Shown: one piece after another, positions 49,960 to 61,732 of the stretch
How the letters are laid out: each line of letters starts with the position of its first letter
Position numbering within the stretch: position 1 is the stretch's first letter
Assembly: GCA_029224185.1 (NCBI GenBank)
Contig: CM055198.1
Span: forward strand, 18,400,419-18,464,418
Direction: 5' to 3'
DNA from: Karalla daura
Lineage: Eukaryota; Chordata; Actinopteri; Chaetodontiformes; Leiognathidae
DNA: 64,000 nucleotides
The notes under the pieces: generated by a model
The model's input: the letters and a program-made list of their open reading frames with translations, nothing else
Told to the model about the DNA's origin: nothing
The model's database searches: none
Translations under genes and position numbers: made by a program

Positions 49960-50045
49960 ATAATAGAATAGAATAGAAGAAACCTTTATTCATCTCACAG
50001 CAGGGAAATGACCAATTTAAGTGCTCTCAGAGTACAACATGGAGT
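49960..50045 (-). mobile_element. 5'-truncated LINE/SINE 3' tail with (TTCTA)n end
   Basis: On the plus strand: TAATAGAATAGAATAGAAGA, AACCTTTATTCATCTCACAG and CAGGGAAATG. The reverse is CATTTCCCTG, CTGTGAGATGAATAAAGG and a TTCTATTCTATTCTATTA tail. The TTTCCCT...GATGAATAAAG motif followed by a pentanucleotide run is the typical 3' end of teleost non-LTR retrotransposons and of SINEs that share their tails. The body beyond about 80 bases is not recognisable. Confidence 0.75.
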
Positions 50046-50707
50046 GCAACTCAACAGTGTTCACTAAACTGTGTTTCCTGCTCCACATAATCTCTATTAC
50101 ACAGTCCGACTTTGTGGCTTTGGCTTAGTTTGCACAGTCGTCTTTCGTAAAGGCCTGTGTATATATTTTGACATCTGCCATGCCTCTCATTTTTCTGCCA
50201 TGTCAACCCCAACTTGCTATATTTTGGCACTGAAGTATTTGTGAAGACAGTGGTACCAAACTTGGCATCACCCACCGGGCTGGATCAGGCAGTAGCCAGG
50301 GATCCACTCTGACAGAGGTTTTCTGCAAACATGCATGTTGTCTGCTGTGACATGAACCGTGGTGACATGGCCAAAGGCAGCTTCTTGATACGACTCACCA
50401 TCATTTCCCAGTCAGCACATTTTTCACTTAAAAGATGACCTTTGTGAAGTATTGTCGAGACATGCATCAGGCATTACAGACTTGTACACACTGGAGCACA
50501 GCTGCAGGTACGACAGTGACAGAGAGATTGGAGATGTGATCTGTTCAAACTTTCACAGATAAAACTCATTTAACACAACAGTTTGGCGTCAAAAGAAGCA
50601 AAGTCAAACTTTGTTGTACAAAATGCTCTGCGGCACACATATGTGGTCATAGTATCACACTGTTGGGGAGGACTATGTGGGCCATGATGAGGAGATGAGT
50701 CGTGTAT

Positions 50708-50711
<4 letters not shown>

Positions 50712-50744
<33 letters not shown>
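50712..50744. repeat. (AG)n microsatellite
   Basis: Thirty-three bases of AG repeat. Confidence 0.97.
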
Positions 50745-50749
<5 letters not shown>

Positions 50750-50884
50750 CCTTTGGTTCTATAGAAGTGCCTGCACCTGCTAGGTGGGAGGCAGAGAGTT
50801 GAAGAGGGCTCATACATACGCCGATGTAACAACAATAGTGTGAACCTCCAACAGAGAGGGAGAGACAGTGTGTCTATGTGTCTT

Positions 50885-50924
50885 TGTGTGTGTGTGTGTG
50901 TATGTATGTACGTAAGTGTGTGTA
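50885..50924. repeat. Compound (TG)n/(TATG)n microsatellite
   Basis: TGTGTGTGTGTGTGTG followed by TATGTATGTACG and another short TG run. Confidence 0.93.
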
Positions 50925-51088
50925 CACCTGCAGCCGGATCGCCCCAGCTGCTCCCACACACTGCCAAGAGCTATTCCGATCAGCGGGATAACAGTGCCAT
51001 CATCGCATGGTTTCATAATCCGAGGTGTTCCGTGCAGGGAAGAGAAACCGACTAAATGTGTGCATTCTAACGGACAGTTGCAAACCGA

Positions 51089-51126
51089 TGTATGTGTGTG
51101 TCTGTGTCTGTGTGTATGTGTGTGTG
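51089..51126. repeat. Imperfect (TG)n microsatellite
   Basis: Interrupted TG repeat with TATG and TCTG units, about 165 bases after the preceding compound repeat and in the same orientation. Confidence 0.9.
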
Positions 51127-53180
51127 GCTGGTCCTGCTGTGAGAGAGCCCAGACAGATTGGGCTGTGGGCGCTCTTCTTCTCTCTGCCACATTGTGCAGT
51201 GCATGGAGACTTTGGGACAAAGATGATGTTTACATCACAAACAGGTGTGAAATCTGGAAAGAACGCAGCTTGCTGAAATGCAGTCCTTCTACGGAAGAGC
51301 AGGGGGCACTGATGGAGATTGTTCTTTCCACATTAACCCATAATTTTATTTATTTTTTTGTATTTCCTTCTGCTTCATTTTCGCTCTTTCTTCCAATCAT
51401 TTTTGTTTTCATTTCTTGGAGGACTCATTATCTTTTACCCACCTAGAAGGGGATATTACATCCGTAAACAGCACATCTTTAAAGCAATCTCACCGAATGC
51501 TAGTGCAACAAGAAACTGTCTTGTATATTTCACGAGGAGTGAAATTGGAAATTGTTAATACAACTATCTTTTCAGCAATGATTAAATGGCCCGGTTTGCT
51601 TTTTATATGTTTCTGGAGCAGTATAAGATGCTCTCTCTACACTTTTAAGACTGTGCAGCAGACTGTGGCTCTCTGGGCTGTGCTTCCAAGACATATGAGA
51701 TGGTGTCTCCTGAGGAGAGTAAACCTATATCATTTTAGCTCATAACTGAGGCTAGAACTACACAAAAGGTCATTTTAAAACAACATGTCAGGCTGCAAAG
51801 TATATGCTTTTCCATCCATCCTCTCTCTACCTAGTTTAACAACTTCACTTCCACATTTAATAAGCATATGTTCAGGTTTTAGAGTGTGTATGTCTGTTTA
51901 TGTCCAGATCATTGGAGCTTAATATACTGTTGTAGTACAACAGCTTATACATGGGTACATGCCCATAATGACTGTCTCCATGTCCCTCGTTAAAATATAA
52001 TAGCCTCATCCGCACTGCTCCGTGGAAATGGGCATCAGTCTTAGGGGTCAATGAGCTTCTCGTGTCAATGACACCACATACAGTATGTTTCCCTGAGATC
52101 ATTACAGCCCGCTTTGTCTCACTGCCAATCCTCCTGTATTTCATTCCATTCTCTGTTTTTTCCCCTCTGTGTTCTTAATAACTATTTGCTTTTTTTCATT
52201 GTTGACAATGTCACTGAATCTATTAACTTCCCTTTGACCAGTGTGGCACAGCCTCTCCCTCTACAATGCAACCTGTGAACGTGTTTACAAAGAGATTGAG
52301 TTTAATACAACTGGCACGCATGCAGACACCCGCCTTTTACCTCTCTGCCATACTTTGTGGTCTCTCAAAAAGACCATCTTGCGTTCCCAAGAGAACGCAA
52401 AGCGAACATATAAAGTGGACGCAAACAGCGTAAATGATGCAGCCTGAGAAATAAAGCCATATGAAACATGTCGCGCAGTGTTTTTTTTGGGGGGGGGTGA
52501 CGCAGCCCGGTTCTCCTTTGTTAGCATGATGCAGGGAAGCTGGGTTAAAAGTTGACGTTGGATTTGTCTACTGATCAGCAGCTACAGGAGGGCTCTGTCT
52601 CTACGGAGGCTCCAGAGGATGTTGTGCACTCGGCTGCCTAACTCACAGTGACTGTTAACCTCCACATCCATCAGCGGAGAGAGCAGCCGTGACACAAAAA
52701 ACCTGCTTCTTCCATTAGAGCCCCGACAGAGCCTAATGCCCATCCTTGCGCTCTCTCCCACTCTCTCTTTGGGCCTCGATCTCTCCATACCAATAATGAA
52801 GTCCTCTACCTCCTGCTCCTATGAAGTGAGCAACTAAACAAGTCTTTGATATCGGTGTTTTTGTTACCTTCTTCTCAGCCCCCCTTTGTTTTCCCTTGAT
52901 GCCCTCGTCGTCAAGAGATGAGGGGACTTACATTGGCAGTGGTGTGAATTAGTACGCAGACACGTAGGGATGAAAGACCAGCTCTTATTATGGCCTAAAC
53001 GCATGAGCACACTTCTGGGAATAGAGATGTGTAAATGAGCTCCACACACCGAGCGCTGTCTTTTCTGGGCTGTTGTTTTGCTCTTTTAAATAATTGACAA
53101 GGCTGTGCTTGTGAAGACAGGGACAAATCTGCTGAGTTAATGTCGCAGCCAGAGGAGTTTTAGCACCAAATGTTATAAAT

Positions 53181-53194
53181 CCCCCCCCCCCCCC
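53181..53194. repeat. Poly(C) tract (14 C)
   Basis: Fourteen consecutive C bases after TTATAAAT. Confidence 0.95.
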
Positions 53195-53740
53195 GACCTA
53201 CCCCAATGTAGAATTGCTGCCGCCATGGCAGTTCATAAATCTTATGTAACCCCAGCTCAGCTATATAACAAGTCAATATTACGGCAGCATGTTCTGTTTA
53301 TTGTTTCGCAGGAGAGCTGGCAGCGGATGACATCTGCTATATTTACCCTCTCGATTACATTCCATTTCCAAACAACGCTTTTATCGTCGGGCAGGTCTCT
53401 ACGTCTGGGCTGGGGACATATTAGCGTGATTGCTGAGGGCAAACTGTAGGCTGTTGCAGGCCATCTGGGGAATAAAGAGACTTGTAGTTTTTGTAAGAGT
53501 TAGAGCTGTCAGGGGTGCGCACATGGCTTAGACAGTGATCTTATACCGGGTGTTGGGGCAGAGCAATGTTCACTGTCTGACTGTGGCATCGCTGTGTTCT
53601 CCGGCCTCTTGTGGGAATTGAGCAGTGCGTGATTGAGGCCTTGACTGAGAGCAGCAGCTACGAGACACAGCATGCATAGGAGTGACTATCTATTAGCCTG
53701 ACAGTTTTTTTCTTGCTTCTTTCTTTCACTCTTTCTCTTG

Positions 53741-53768
53741 CTCTCTCTCTCTCTCTCTTTTTTTTTTT
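53741..53768. repeat. (CT)n followed by T run
   Basis: CTCTCTCTCTCTCTCTC then about eleven T, followed by ACTGCAG. It resembles a polypyrimidine tract with an AG, but no open frame with coding character follows, so no exon was called. Confidence 0.9.
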
Positions 53769-56419
53769 ACTGCAGGCGAGGCAGGATGCAGCTTTCTCTT
53801 CAAGGTCCCTTGCCAACCATAGCAGATGGGTGGAAACCTCTGTTCAGAATAAAAACAGCTCTGAGCTTTCCCCTTTTGCTCACCATTAAATCCCAACAAA
53901 AAACTACTTCTCATGCACTGCCAGGGGAAAAAAAATCCATACCTGACTATGTTTTCACTCAGCACGGCCTGTCTCCGCCTTTAGACCACACTATCATGAC
54001 ATCTGTCCCTTTTGTTGCTCCAAGAACAAGATGACAAAATATTCTGTGCTATTTGCTTTCCAAGTTTTCACCCTGAATAGAAAAGCACCTGAATTTTCAA
54101 CCTGAACAACAAGCAAAAGGAAAGTGCTTCCTGACTGAAACCTTGCAGGATCAAGGTGATTGGAATGTAAAACGAGCGGCTTCCAGTGTCACGACTCGCC
54201 TCGTCTGTCTCCTCTCTTCCATCCTAAAGCAGGATCTCCCTGGCTACACCTCATGCCAAAACATAAAAGAAATAAAAAGCACTGCAGAATGAGGCCAGGG
54301 ATGCAATGCGAAGAAATACCTGCTGACTTTAAACAGTCTTTCTAGATTCACCACGTCACACCAGTGTGTGATTTGAGTCCATCACGGGTTCTGTACTTTT
54401 ATGCGGAATAATTAACAAGCTTATCTGCGGCACACAAAACAACACCTTGCACCTCTATTGTGAGTCTGACAACCAGTGTTTATGATGCAAGGTCCTATTG
54501 GCTTGGATGGGTTGTATGAGTGAGGGCCGAAGATGAGGAGTAAGTCTTATTAGAGAAGGAAAACAGACAAATGTCAAGGACATCACTGCCAGAGAGATAG
54601 TGTAGGATAGGTGCTACAAAAAGTGATGTCAATTTGATTAAGGTAGGCTGCGAACACAGCGGGACATGTTTAAAGTAATGGAGGGTAAATTGAAACTGGT
54701 AAATCCAATTCATTATTATCCCCTATGTACATGCCTTAATAAGGTCAGAACATGGTTCTGCTGCTGTAAATGACTGAATTTAAGATCATTCTAAGACAAT
54801 TGTGTGGAATTTGCATATAAAAAGATGAGTGATTGTGGAGAAGACCTTGGCCTATATTCTGTAATTACTACAACTCCATCTGTCTTTCAGTCCTGCCTTT
54901 TAAATAATACTCATACATTCCTCTCTTCAACAATCTTTTCGGATTCTAGAGTAAATCCTCTCGTCCTCCTCCAGCCATTATACGAGACAACATCTGGTGG
55001 CAGCTTGTATCTCCTCTCTTCACTCCTGAAATATTTATCACAATTAAAATGTATGGCTTTTAAGGGATGGTGGACTATATAGCCGTCCTTCTAAAATTAA
55101 ATGAATTTGAAGTTCAAGCTAAGTTTGTCTCAGTGGAGGTTTTTCCTGATCTGCACCAAAGCGCAGAAAGATAGTAGTGGTGCCCCCCACAATTAGCCTA
55201 CTCACCCCGCGGTGCCTTAGAGTTGGACTGAGTTTTAAGTGGTGCTGCAGTTGCAGTATCACAGGCCACAGTGTGCATTAACATAGCAGTACAAAATTAA
55301 TCCTAACAGGCTGCGGCAATTACCTGAGTCCTGCCAGTTCTTAAAAGTCAGGCTGATCCGTGATGGACATTTGAGCACAGATAACATTTGCTGGAGCACA
55401 GACACGGCACATATTACAAACACTAAGCTCAGATGTGACTGTGACAGTGGCCTGTCTCATTAAAGCCATGGATGGAGAGGACGGCTGCCGTGGAGCTGTG
55501 GGGCAGGAGATGAGTGCAGCCACAGACAGCAGCCTCGGAAACCGGAGAAGACGATTGTTTCCCTTCCCCTCCCCACACTCCCTGCCGAGTGTTTTAATTT
55601 CACTCAGCAGCCCGAGCAGAAACCCTCATTTGGACGCATCTCTAAAGCTGCATACTCCAGAGATGGAATTAGCCATTGTTTTCACGTCAAACAACTTGAA
55701 ATGAGTTCTGACTGTGACATGGATGGAGTGCGAAACTGATGCGAGGCATAATAAACCCGATGAATCAATGCCAGGAGTCAGATCAGTTCAGACTTAATGT
55801 CACAAAGGAGAGGGAGCCTGCCAGCGAGCGCATCATCCACAATGCGTGCCCTGCGTCTGCGTATCACCTGCGAATGAAATTGCAAAACTGTCTCATTCTC
55901 TTGTCGATAAGGTGCAGAAATGTACGTGGCAGATGCTCTCTTCTGCCCCCTTTTCTTCACCTCTGCACTATCTTGTGAAGGTATGCCACTCCATCTCAAG
56001 CACTTGCAAAGTCTCAATGCCAAAAGGGCAGGTGCCCAGGTGCTGGTGGAGCTGAATTGCTGTCCTCAGCACACAAAGGCAAAGTCGCCTGGGGAGGATG
56101 GCTCAGGAAGGGGGAGAGCTGTCAGAGTAACAGGAGAGCACCTGGGATTACTGTCAACAGTCTCCTGGACCGTCTCTCTCTCTGCTCCTCCCCCACCTCC
56201 CTCCTGTCTTGTAAGATCCATGGCATTCTCATTGACATTGACCTTTAAACTCCAATTAGCCACTTAATCAGAAATTAATTATTAATATTAGAAAAACCAA
56301 CAGGGCTTAGGTTGTTTGTCTCTTTCACCTCATTATCATTCACTAATGACCATCCTTGCATCTCATTTCCACAACAAAAGCTGCAGTGATGGCGTTTGCA
56401 GACAAATCAGGTGATTTCG

Positions 56420-56441
56420 TTTTTTTTTTTTTTTTTTTTTT
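56420..56441. repeat. Poly(T) tract (22 T)
   Basis: Twenty-two consecutive T bases, the longest homopolymer in the window. It could be the reverse of a retroposon A-tail, but no element body was recognised to its left. Confidence 0.95.
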
Positions 56442-59400
56442 ACGTAAAGGGCACGGAGAGATGGATAGACTTCTTTATTCACGCTCTGTAATTTCCACCT
56501 CTGACTCCTCTTCCAAGCCGGAGCGTCCTGTGGATTTAATCATTCAGATGTCTCATCAGACTGCATTAATAAGCAAGTCCTCGGCTGCATAAAAGCATTG
56601 CGTCTACTTCTGAACTCAGAGCCCTCGTGCCCTAATTCGCTGTGAAATGGTTGACAGGGAAGTGTTTGGGGGAATCGAATTTAACCAAAAGAAGTGACAC
56701 ACACACACCTGCAGTCCTAGCTTCTTGTCACACTCAGCACATGCACATCCTTGTTAATTGTTTGTCATTTGTGCTAGGTGTCATCTGGCTAAACCGAGCC
56801 AAAGGCGTGAAACCACTCCTGCTTCTTGGTCGCTAAATAAATGGCTTTTGGATTTGAACGATCTCCTTTTGTTAAATAGGATGCTTGGAATGAACTGGCA
56901 GAGCCAGAGGTGCATTGTCTTGCAGTGAAATAAATTTTACTCAGGTATCCAATAATTGGTATTGTTTCTCTGCCAATTACTCTTGACACTATGTGTTCTG
57001 AGCCAGATCTACTGACTACAAATGGGTCAGTTTATGAAAGTTTTTGGTCGGATATTTCTTTGCTATATATTTTGTGCTTCTTTATTCGCTTTATCTGTAT
57101 TTTATTGATATCAGGATTACCTGGTTCAGTCATTTTTAACAGAAGGAGGGCAGAAAGTCTTAAAATCTACATTCTTAAACAAGTGTGAGACAGGAGTAGA
57201 AGTGTTGTCCTCTCCCCAGATTTGCTTTCTATTTTTCAGGCAGCTTAGAGAAAGATTTAGGGGATCAGTTTGAGGTCTATATTTTTGCTCCTCTCTGCAT
57301 TATCCTCTTCACTTCTCTTCAAACATCCTCTCCTCCGAGCCCTCTGTCGTCAGTCCACACTGAATCTCCCTGGCACGGAAACACAAGTGTAACAATGCAG
57401 GGTTGACAGGGAATGATGGCAGAGGGCTGACACTGTGAGAGGATTAGGAAGATGATAATATGAGCTGGGAATCTATTCTCTTTAAATAGAACTCTTTTTG
57501 GGCAATGACGATGGTTGAAAGTTCGCAGCACATCACAGTGACAGACGGGCATTTATTGCTCTTGTGTAAATTCATGTCGTCATATCAAATCGCTCATGTG
57601 GCACTCGCTCCGGGGCTGCGTTTGCATTGCGTGCTCTGGAAAAACAGCTGCTCGTTCTCTGGTGACAACCAGAGACTATTTGTTTTCATAACTTGGATAT
57701 TGTGGATCATATACATCAACACGACACTTCTGTGATACACATCATCCTTCAGTTAAAAAACATCTCCGTGTGAGAAGAGAGGAACCCCTTGATGTCTGTG
57801 TTTATGAGACATGGCGGCTGAGAAGACGCCGACGCGGCACATGAAATGTGGCTGGCACACGTGAGCAGAGCTGGAAAGCTGAGGAGCAGTGGCCACAGGT
57901 GTTTTCCCTGTGCTACATCCATTGTCCTGAACTCATTAATGCCAATTCCCCCAACCCTGTGTGCTAATACGAAGAGGAACATGAACAATGTGCTACTTTA
58001 AAGTCAACACTCGTGAGCAGGGTTGGTTTACAAAGTTTGACTGCTAAATGCTATAGGATTTCCTAATTAGTACAAGTAATTATCTTTGTGTATTGCCAAT
58101 CACCAGAGGTGGAAGACTGAGGAACAGACCGTGCCATTTTAGTTGATACATTTATGACAAAATGTTCGAAAATTTCAATTATCTCATTTTCATGCGACTG
58201 CTGATCTGCGTGCCAATGTACATACACATCTTGCATATTTTGTTCTGTTCTCACAAGTCTCTTTGTTCTCCCCCAGCCAAACTGCAAAATTCTCATCACG
58301 TTAAATCAACGCAAATGCATTTTTTCAATTAATCTTATCTTGCAGGCCTGACACTTGCGAAAATCAAACCTCTGCATGTGTGTGCACAAGTGAAAGCACT
58401 TGAGAGTCCTATTTTGGGTAAAGAACCTGGAATTGTAACTGATGATGGCTTAGCTTGAAGTTCAGGTATAGAGGTCGAGATAAGGCCTGTAGTGCTGACT
58501 CTTGAAGCTTCTTATCAGTGGTTTTGCATGTTTTAGCGTCTTCAGTACAAATTATGTGTGTTACATTACACAGCCAAAAGCATAACAGTTTCCCAGAGCA
58601 TGAAACAGGTTGTGAGTGATTTCCTAGCTCCCACGCAGCCATCAGTTTCAGCAGTTTGATGCCAGTAAGACTGCGTCGTGGAGACTTTGTTGAGACAAGT
58701 GATCCATCAAATGCCCGTGTACCTGCATTAATTTCTGTCTCAGGCTGTGTTGTCTCTGTGGAGTCAACATACCTGCAGACTTTTGTTTTGATTCCTCTGA
58801 AAGCCCTGAAATGCTCTCAAATGTCTGGAACACTCTGACCTGCACTTACAGCACCAATGGAAAGGATTTTTAAAAATAGTTTCTGCCCATAATAGTGTCA
58901 TTGTGCAACAGTGACGTAAGGGATTAAAAAATGAAGAACTCGTGTTGTTTGTGATATTCTCAAGCATGTTCTAAGTCCTTGAAAATTGATTTCTATGCTG
59001 CTCTGGAATGAATAGAAAACGGTGGCTGCATTTATGAGGAAGAAAATCTATGCAATTAGGTCTGCAACATTATGCAAAACCATTAGGGTACATTGAATGA
59101 ATGCAACCAACCAAACAGCCTCATAACGAGCATGGTACAAGGCTTCATCCATGTGTTTGGGACAGTTTCACATTGTCATAGTCAAATATGTGAATTGCAT
59201 ACCTGTACCTGTCTGCGCTCATCCTCATAAATCATTTGTTATGTGCCAACGCTGCACAATCCGTGAGGTGGCAATAAAAGCCTCGGCTGAGCTTCATCCA
59301 GTAATCCTGAATCATATGTAGCAGCAATTACAGCACATCACAGCACGGTATATTCACTGGACATCTCGTCCTTTCCATCTCCGAGCTGTTCTGACAGATC

Positions 59401-60932
59401 ATCCCTTGTGCCCACTCTATGGCTGACTGATTTTGAGAAAAAAAGAGAGATTGTGAAAGCGAGACGGTCGGATCGACAGAAAAAGCCCGGAGATGGACTG
59501 ACGTGTGGCTAGATAAATGTACACATGTACCAAGAGTTGCACTCGCTCGCACATACAGCTGTTGCATAAGCCACAGAAAGGGGTGTGCAGAGGAGGACTC
59601 ACAAACCCAGATCTGACTGTTCAAACAAAGATACGAGGACTCTGTTATCTCACCTGCAGCTGAATACACTTGACAATTAATCATGCACATGTCTAGACAT
59701 ATTTGTGGATGGCATGGACAGGACCGAGCCTTGTCACAGCCGTGATCCATTTGTACAAGCTTGTGGTCCACAGATGGAGCAATCAGCAGGTGGAGACTGT
59801 CAGGCAATTCACAAACCAAAATGCCATCATAAAATCTACATTTTTACCTCATAAACCCACAAACTCCCCCATTAACATGGTAATTAGTGAAAGATGAGCA
59901 CAATGTGAAGTCAACCTGAGAGGGTTTGCCAGCATGTGCGTCAGCTAAGATGCTTTGCCTCCACGTGTTTGTGAATGGTGGATCTGTCACAGTAAATGCT
60001 GCATCTGATGCATCAGCCAGGCTGCCTGGAACATGTTATTTTAGGTGCAAAAAAAAAAGAAAAAAAAAAGATCAGATTCACCAGAGAAGTTCTGCACTGT
60101 TCCTGCCAACACTGACGCATCTCTGCCTCACTATTGTAGAATGAGACACTCTGGAATGCTGAGCACCATTTGGCAGGGTGGCGAAATCTGTACTTTGAAG
60201 TCGTTAGTCTTGAATTAAGTGATTTCGTGACCGGCGCTGTGCTGTGCTAAGACAGCTGATTCACATGCAAAAACCTTGGGCAGAGCAGGGATAACACATA
60301 GCCACATGTCAATCACCCTTGGTTCCAACTCTCCTCTGAACCCTTAATGTAAATGGAAAATGAATGTGTGCTGTGGGAAATCATGTCCTTGAGGACCTCT
60401 GGATGATAATGATGCATTACCAAGAGTAATAGCATTTACCAGCATGTCCATTAGTTTGACACAAAACAGAGACAGACATGTTTGCTCATGTATTAAACAA
60501 TAAAGAGCCTCCACTGGAATGCACACCATGACTCACGCTAGTTCTCCAAATGAAATTGGGACAGATCACTTCTCACAGATGATAAGATCAGTAGTGAGAA
60601 GCTGTCAGGGTGTAGGTTTAGACAATGGGCCCTCCCTCCAAGCCGTCATCTATGAGCACTCATCACCATTGTGTGTTTCATCTTGACTGTTGGAACAGCA
60701 ATAATCGATCTGATGGCAGCAAGAAAAACATGTTTTTCCTCTACCCCTCAGGCACGCAGCAGAAACACTCAAACACACCCTCTAAACAGATGCTTTTTCA
60801 CAAGACGGACCAAACGAGCATTTATCTTTATTTGTGTTTGAGTGTCTCTGTTGCCACACATAAATCGCACACAAAAAAGGCAGGCTATTTCTAATTCATG
60901 ACAAAGTGAGCAGTGAGATGCTGTGTCTAATG

Positions 60933-61266
60933 CTGTGGCTCATAAAGTGGGGACTGGGGACCTCTAAAGGGTCCCTGAGGGGGCTCCAAGGGCCCCAGGA
61001 AAAGGAGGAAGACTTTAATTCCACCATTATTCCCCTCCCCTGATAACAGCACAGGGGCAGGGTATATTGCTGTAATCTGTTCTCATTAGGGATTTTACTC
61101 TGCCTCCTGTTGTCATGCATCCTGTGCAGACTGTTATGCAGCTGTTTGGCCAATTAAAAATCTGAGAGGAAGGAGACAAAAGATCATCAGATATATATTT
61201 TAATGTGTCGTCGTATCATCTGGGGAGGGGTGGAGGACCTTGATATTAAAAGTTTGAGGAGCCCTG
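60933..61266. mobile_element. Non-autonomous hAT-like DNA transposon (MITE)
   Basis: The left end CTGTGGCTCATAAAGTGGGG (60933-60952) and the right end AAAAGTTTGAGGAGCCCTG (about 61248-61266) are imperfect inverted repeats. Both resemble the hAT terminal type CAGTGGTTCTCAAA...TTTGAGAACCACTG. Just inside, GGGACTGGGGACCTCTAAAG and GGAGGGGTGGAGGACCTTGA are the GGGG-CC-rich subterminal sequences usual for such elements. At 334 bp with no open frame it is non-autonomous. The flanking eight bases (GTCTAATG against CCCCTTTG) do not form a clear target duplication, so the copy is old or the ends are off by a few bases. Confidence 0.65.
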
Positions 61267-61719
61267 CCCCTTTGATCCGAGGTGCTTGAGGTCCTGAGTG
61301 CTCATATCTGCTGGAGAATAACCTTGTGCACCGATGGCATCTGGGTGCACTGGCACACAAAGAATAATAAGGCTTTCAGAAGAGAGAGATAGCCCTGTGA
61401 CCCGGGTACAACTCATAAACTGCAGTGCGGCATCAGCTGTATTAATATCACACCGTCGTCCCCATGTTTCCTCTACAAAGATGAATATTTCATCCCCAGG
61501 AAGCATCAGTGCGCCTTGTGCAAACTGAAGCTGCAAATGGCGCATCGTCTTGTTTAAAAACGCATCAAAGCGGCGCATGATACATGTGTCATAAATGAAC
61601 ATCTGTCTCATAAGCATGCACATGCATGCAAAGGAGAGGGAGCCTGCGTAAAGGGTAACGATAACATAACGGAAAGGGGAATGGCGTGATTCATTTGGAA
61701 GTTGAGAGTTTTCACTCAC
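61267..61719. other. Putative intronic sequence just downstream of the minus-strand donor
   Basis: If the minus-strand exon call is correct, this is the beginning of that gene's first intron. A minus-strand open frame runs through 61246-61740, but on the frame of the proposed ATG a stop follows at once (MFKRGE then stop), so the region is not read as coding. Confidence 0.4.
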
Positions 61720-61732
61720 CTCTTTTGAACAT
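61720..61732 (-). CDS. Candidate first coding exon of an unidentified minus-strand gene (partial)
   Basis: On the minus strand, GCAAAG-ATG at 61732 has an A at -3 (adequate Kozak context). It encodes M-F-K-R plus the first base of a fifth codon, then meets GTGAGTG at 61719-61713, a near-consensus splice donor (AGAG before GTGAGT). Coding length in this exon is 13 nt, so the intron would be phase 1. Without splicing the frame ends two codons later, so the call depends wholly on the donor. Upstream (61733 to about 62640) is CpG-richer DNA with GA/CT-rich and GC-rich stretches, suited to a 5' UTR and promoter. The peptide is too short to identify the gene; one family beginning MFKR was considered and rejected. 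No second exon was found in the window, implying a first intron of at least about 61.7 kb. This is inference from signals only. Confidence 0.35.

Larger units (their letters stand above)
51127..60932. other. Non-coding DNA, no gene recognised
   Basis: No exon, RNA gene or major transposon recognised. The minus-strand frame 59328-59819 is the longest here (163 codons), but it shows no family motif and no credible splice context. The 52490-52800 minus frame (Arg/Ser-rich) was also examined without recognition. Homopolymers occur at 53181-53194 (C), 53741-53768 (CT then T) and 56420-56441 (T). Repeat-free stretches at about 55200-56300 and 57480-57760 are reasonable places to look for conserved non-coding elements. 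Confidence 0.5.

Noticed and set aside
50810..51446. Overlapping open frames of 136 (-) and 176 (+) codons
   Set aside because: Both are kept open by translated TG/CA repeats (HTHTHT and VCVCVC runs), a standard artefact of microsatellites.
52490..52800. Arg/Ser-rich minus-strand frame considered as a LINE or host exon
   Set aside because: No ordered motif block was found, and the frame is short. The resemblance to a retroelement was only in composition.
53701..53775. Polypyrimidine tract followed by ACTGCAG as a 3' splice site
   Set aside because: The tract is a CT/T simple repeat and the following frame has no coding character or matching donor.
59328..59819. Minus-strand open frame of 163 codons
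   Set aside because: No domain or family resemblance was found, it overlaps a second frame on the same strand, and the composition looks random. Length alone is not enough in a 64-kb AT-moderate window.
61720..61732. Assignment of the MFKR start to a YEATS-domain gene
   Set aside because: That family also begins MFKR, but its fifth codon would need to start with A (Met), while here the exon ends in G before the donor. Four residues cannot identify a gene.
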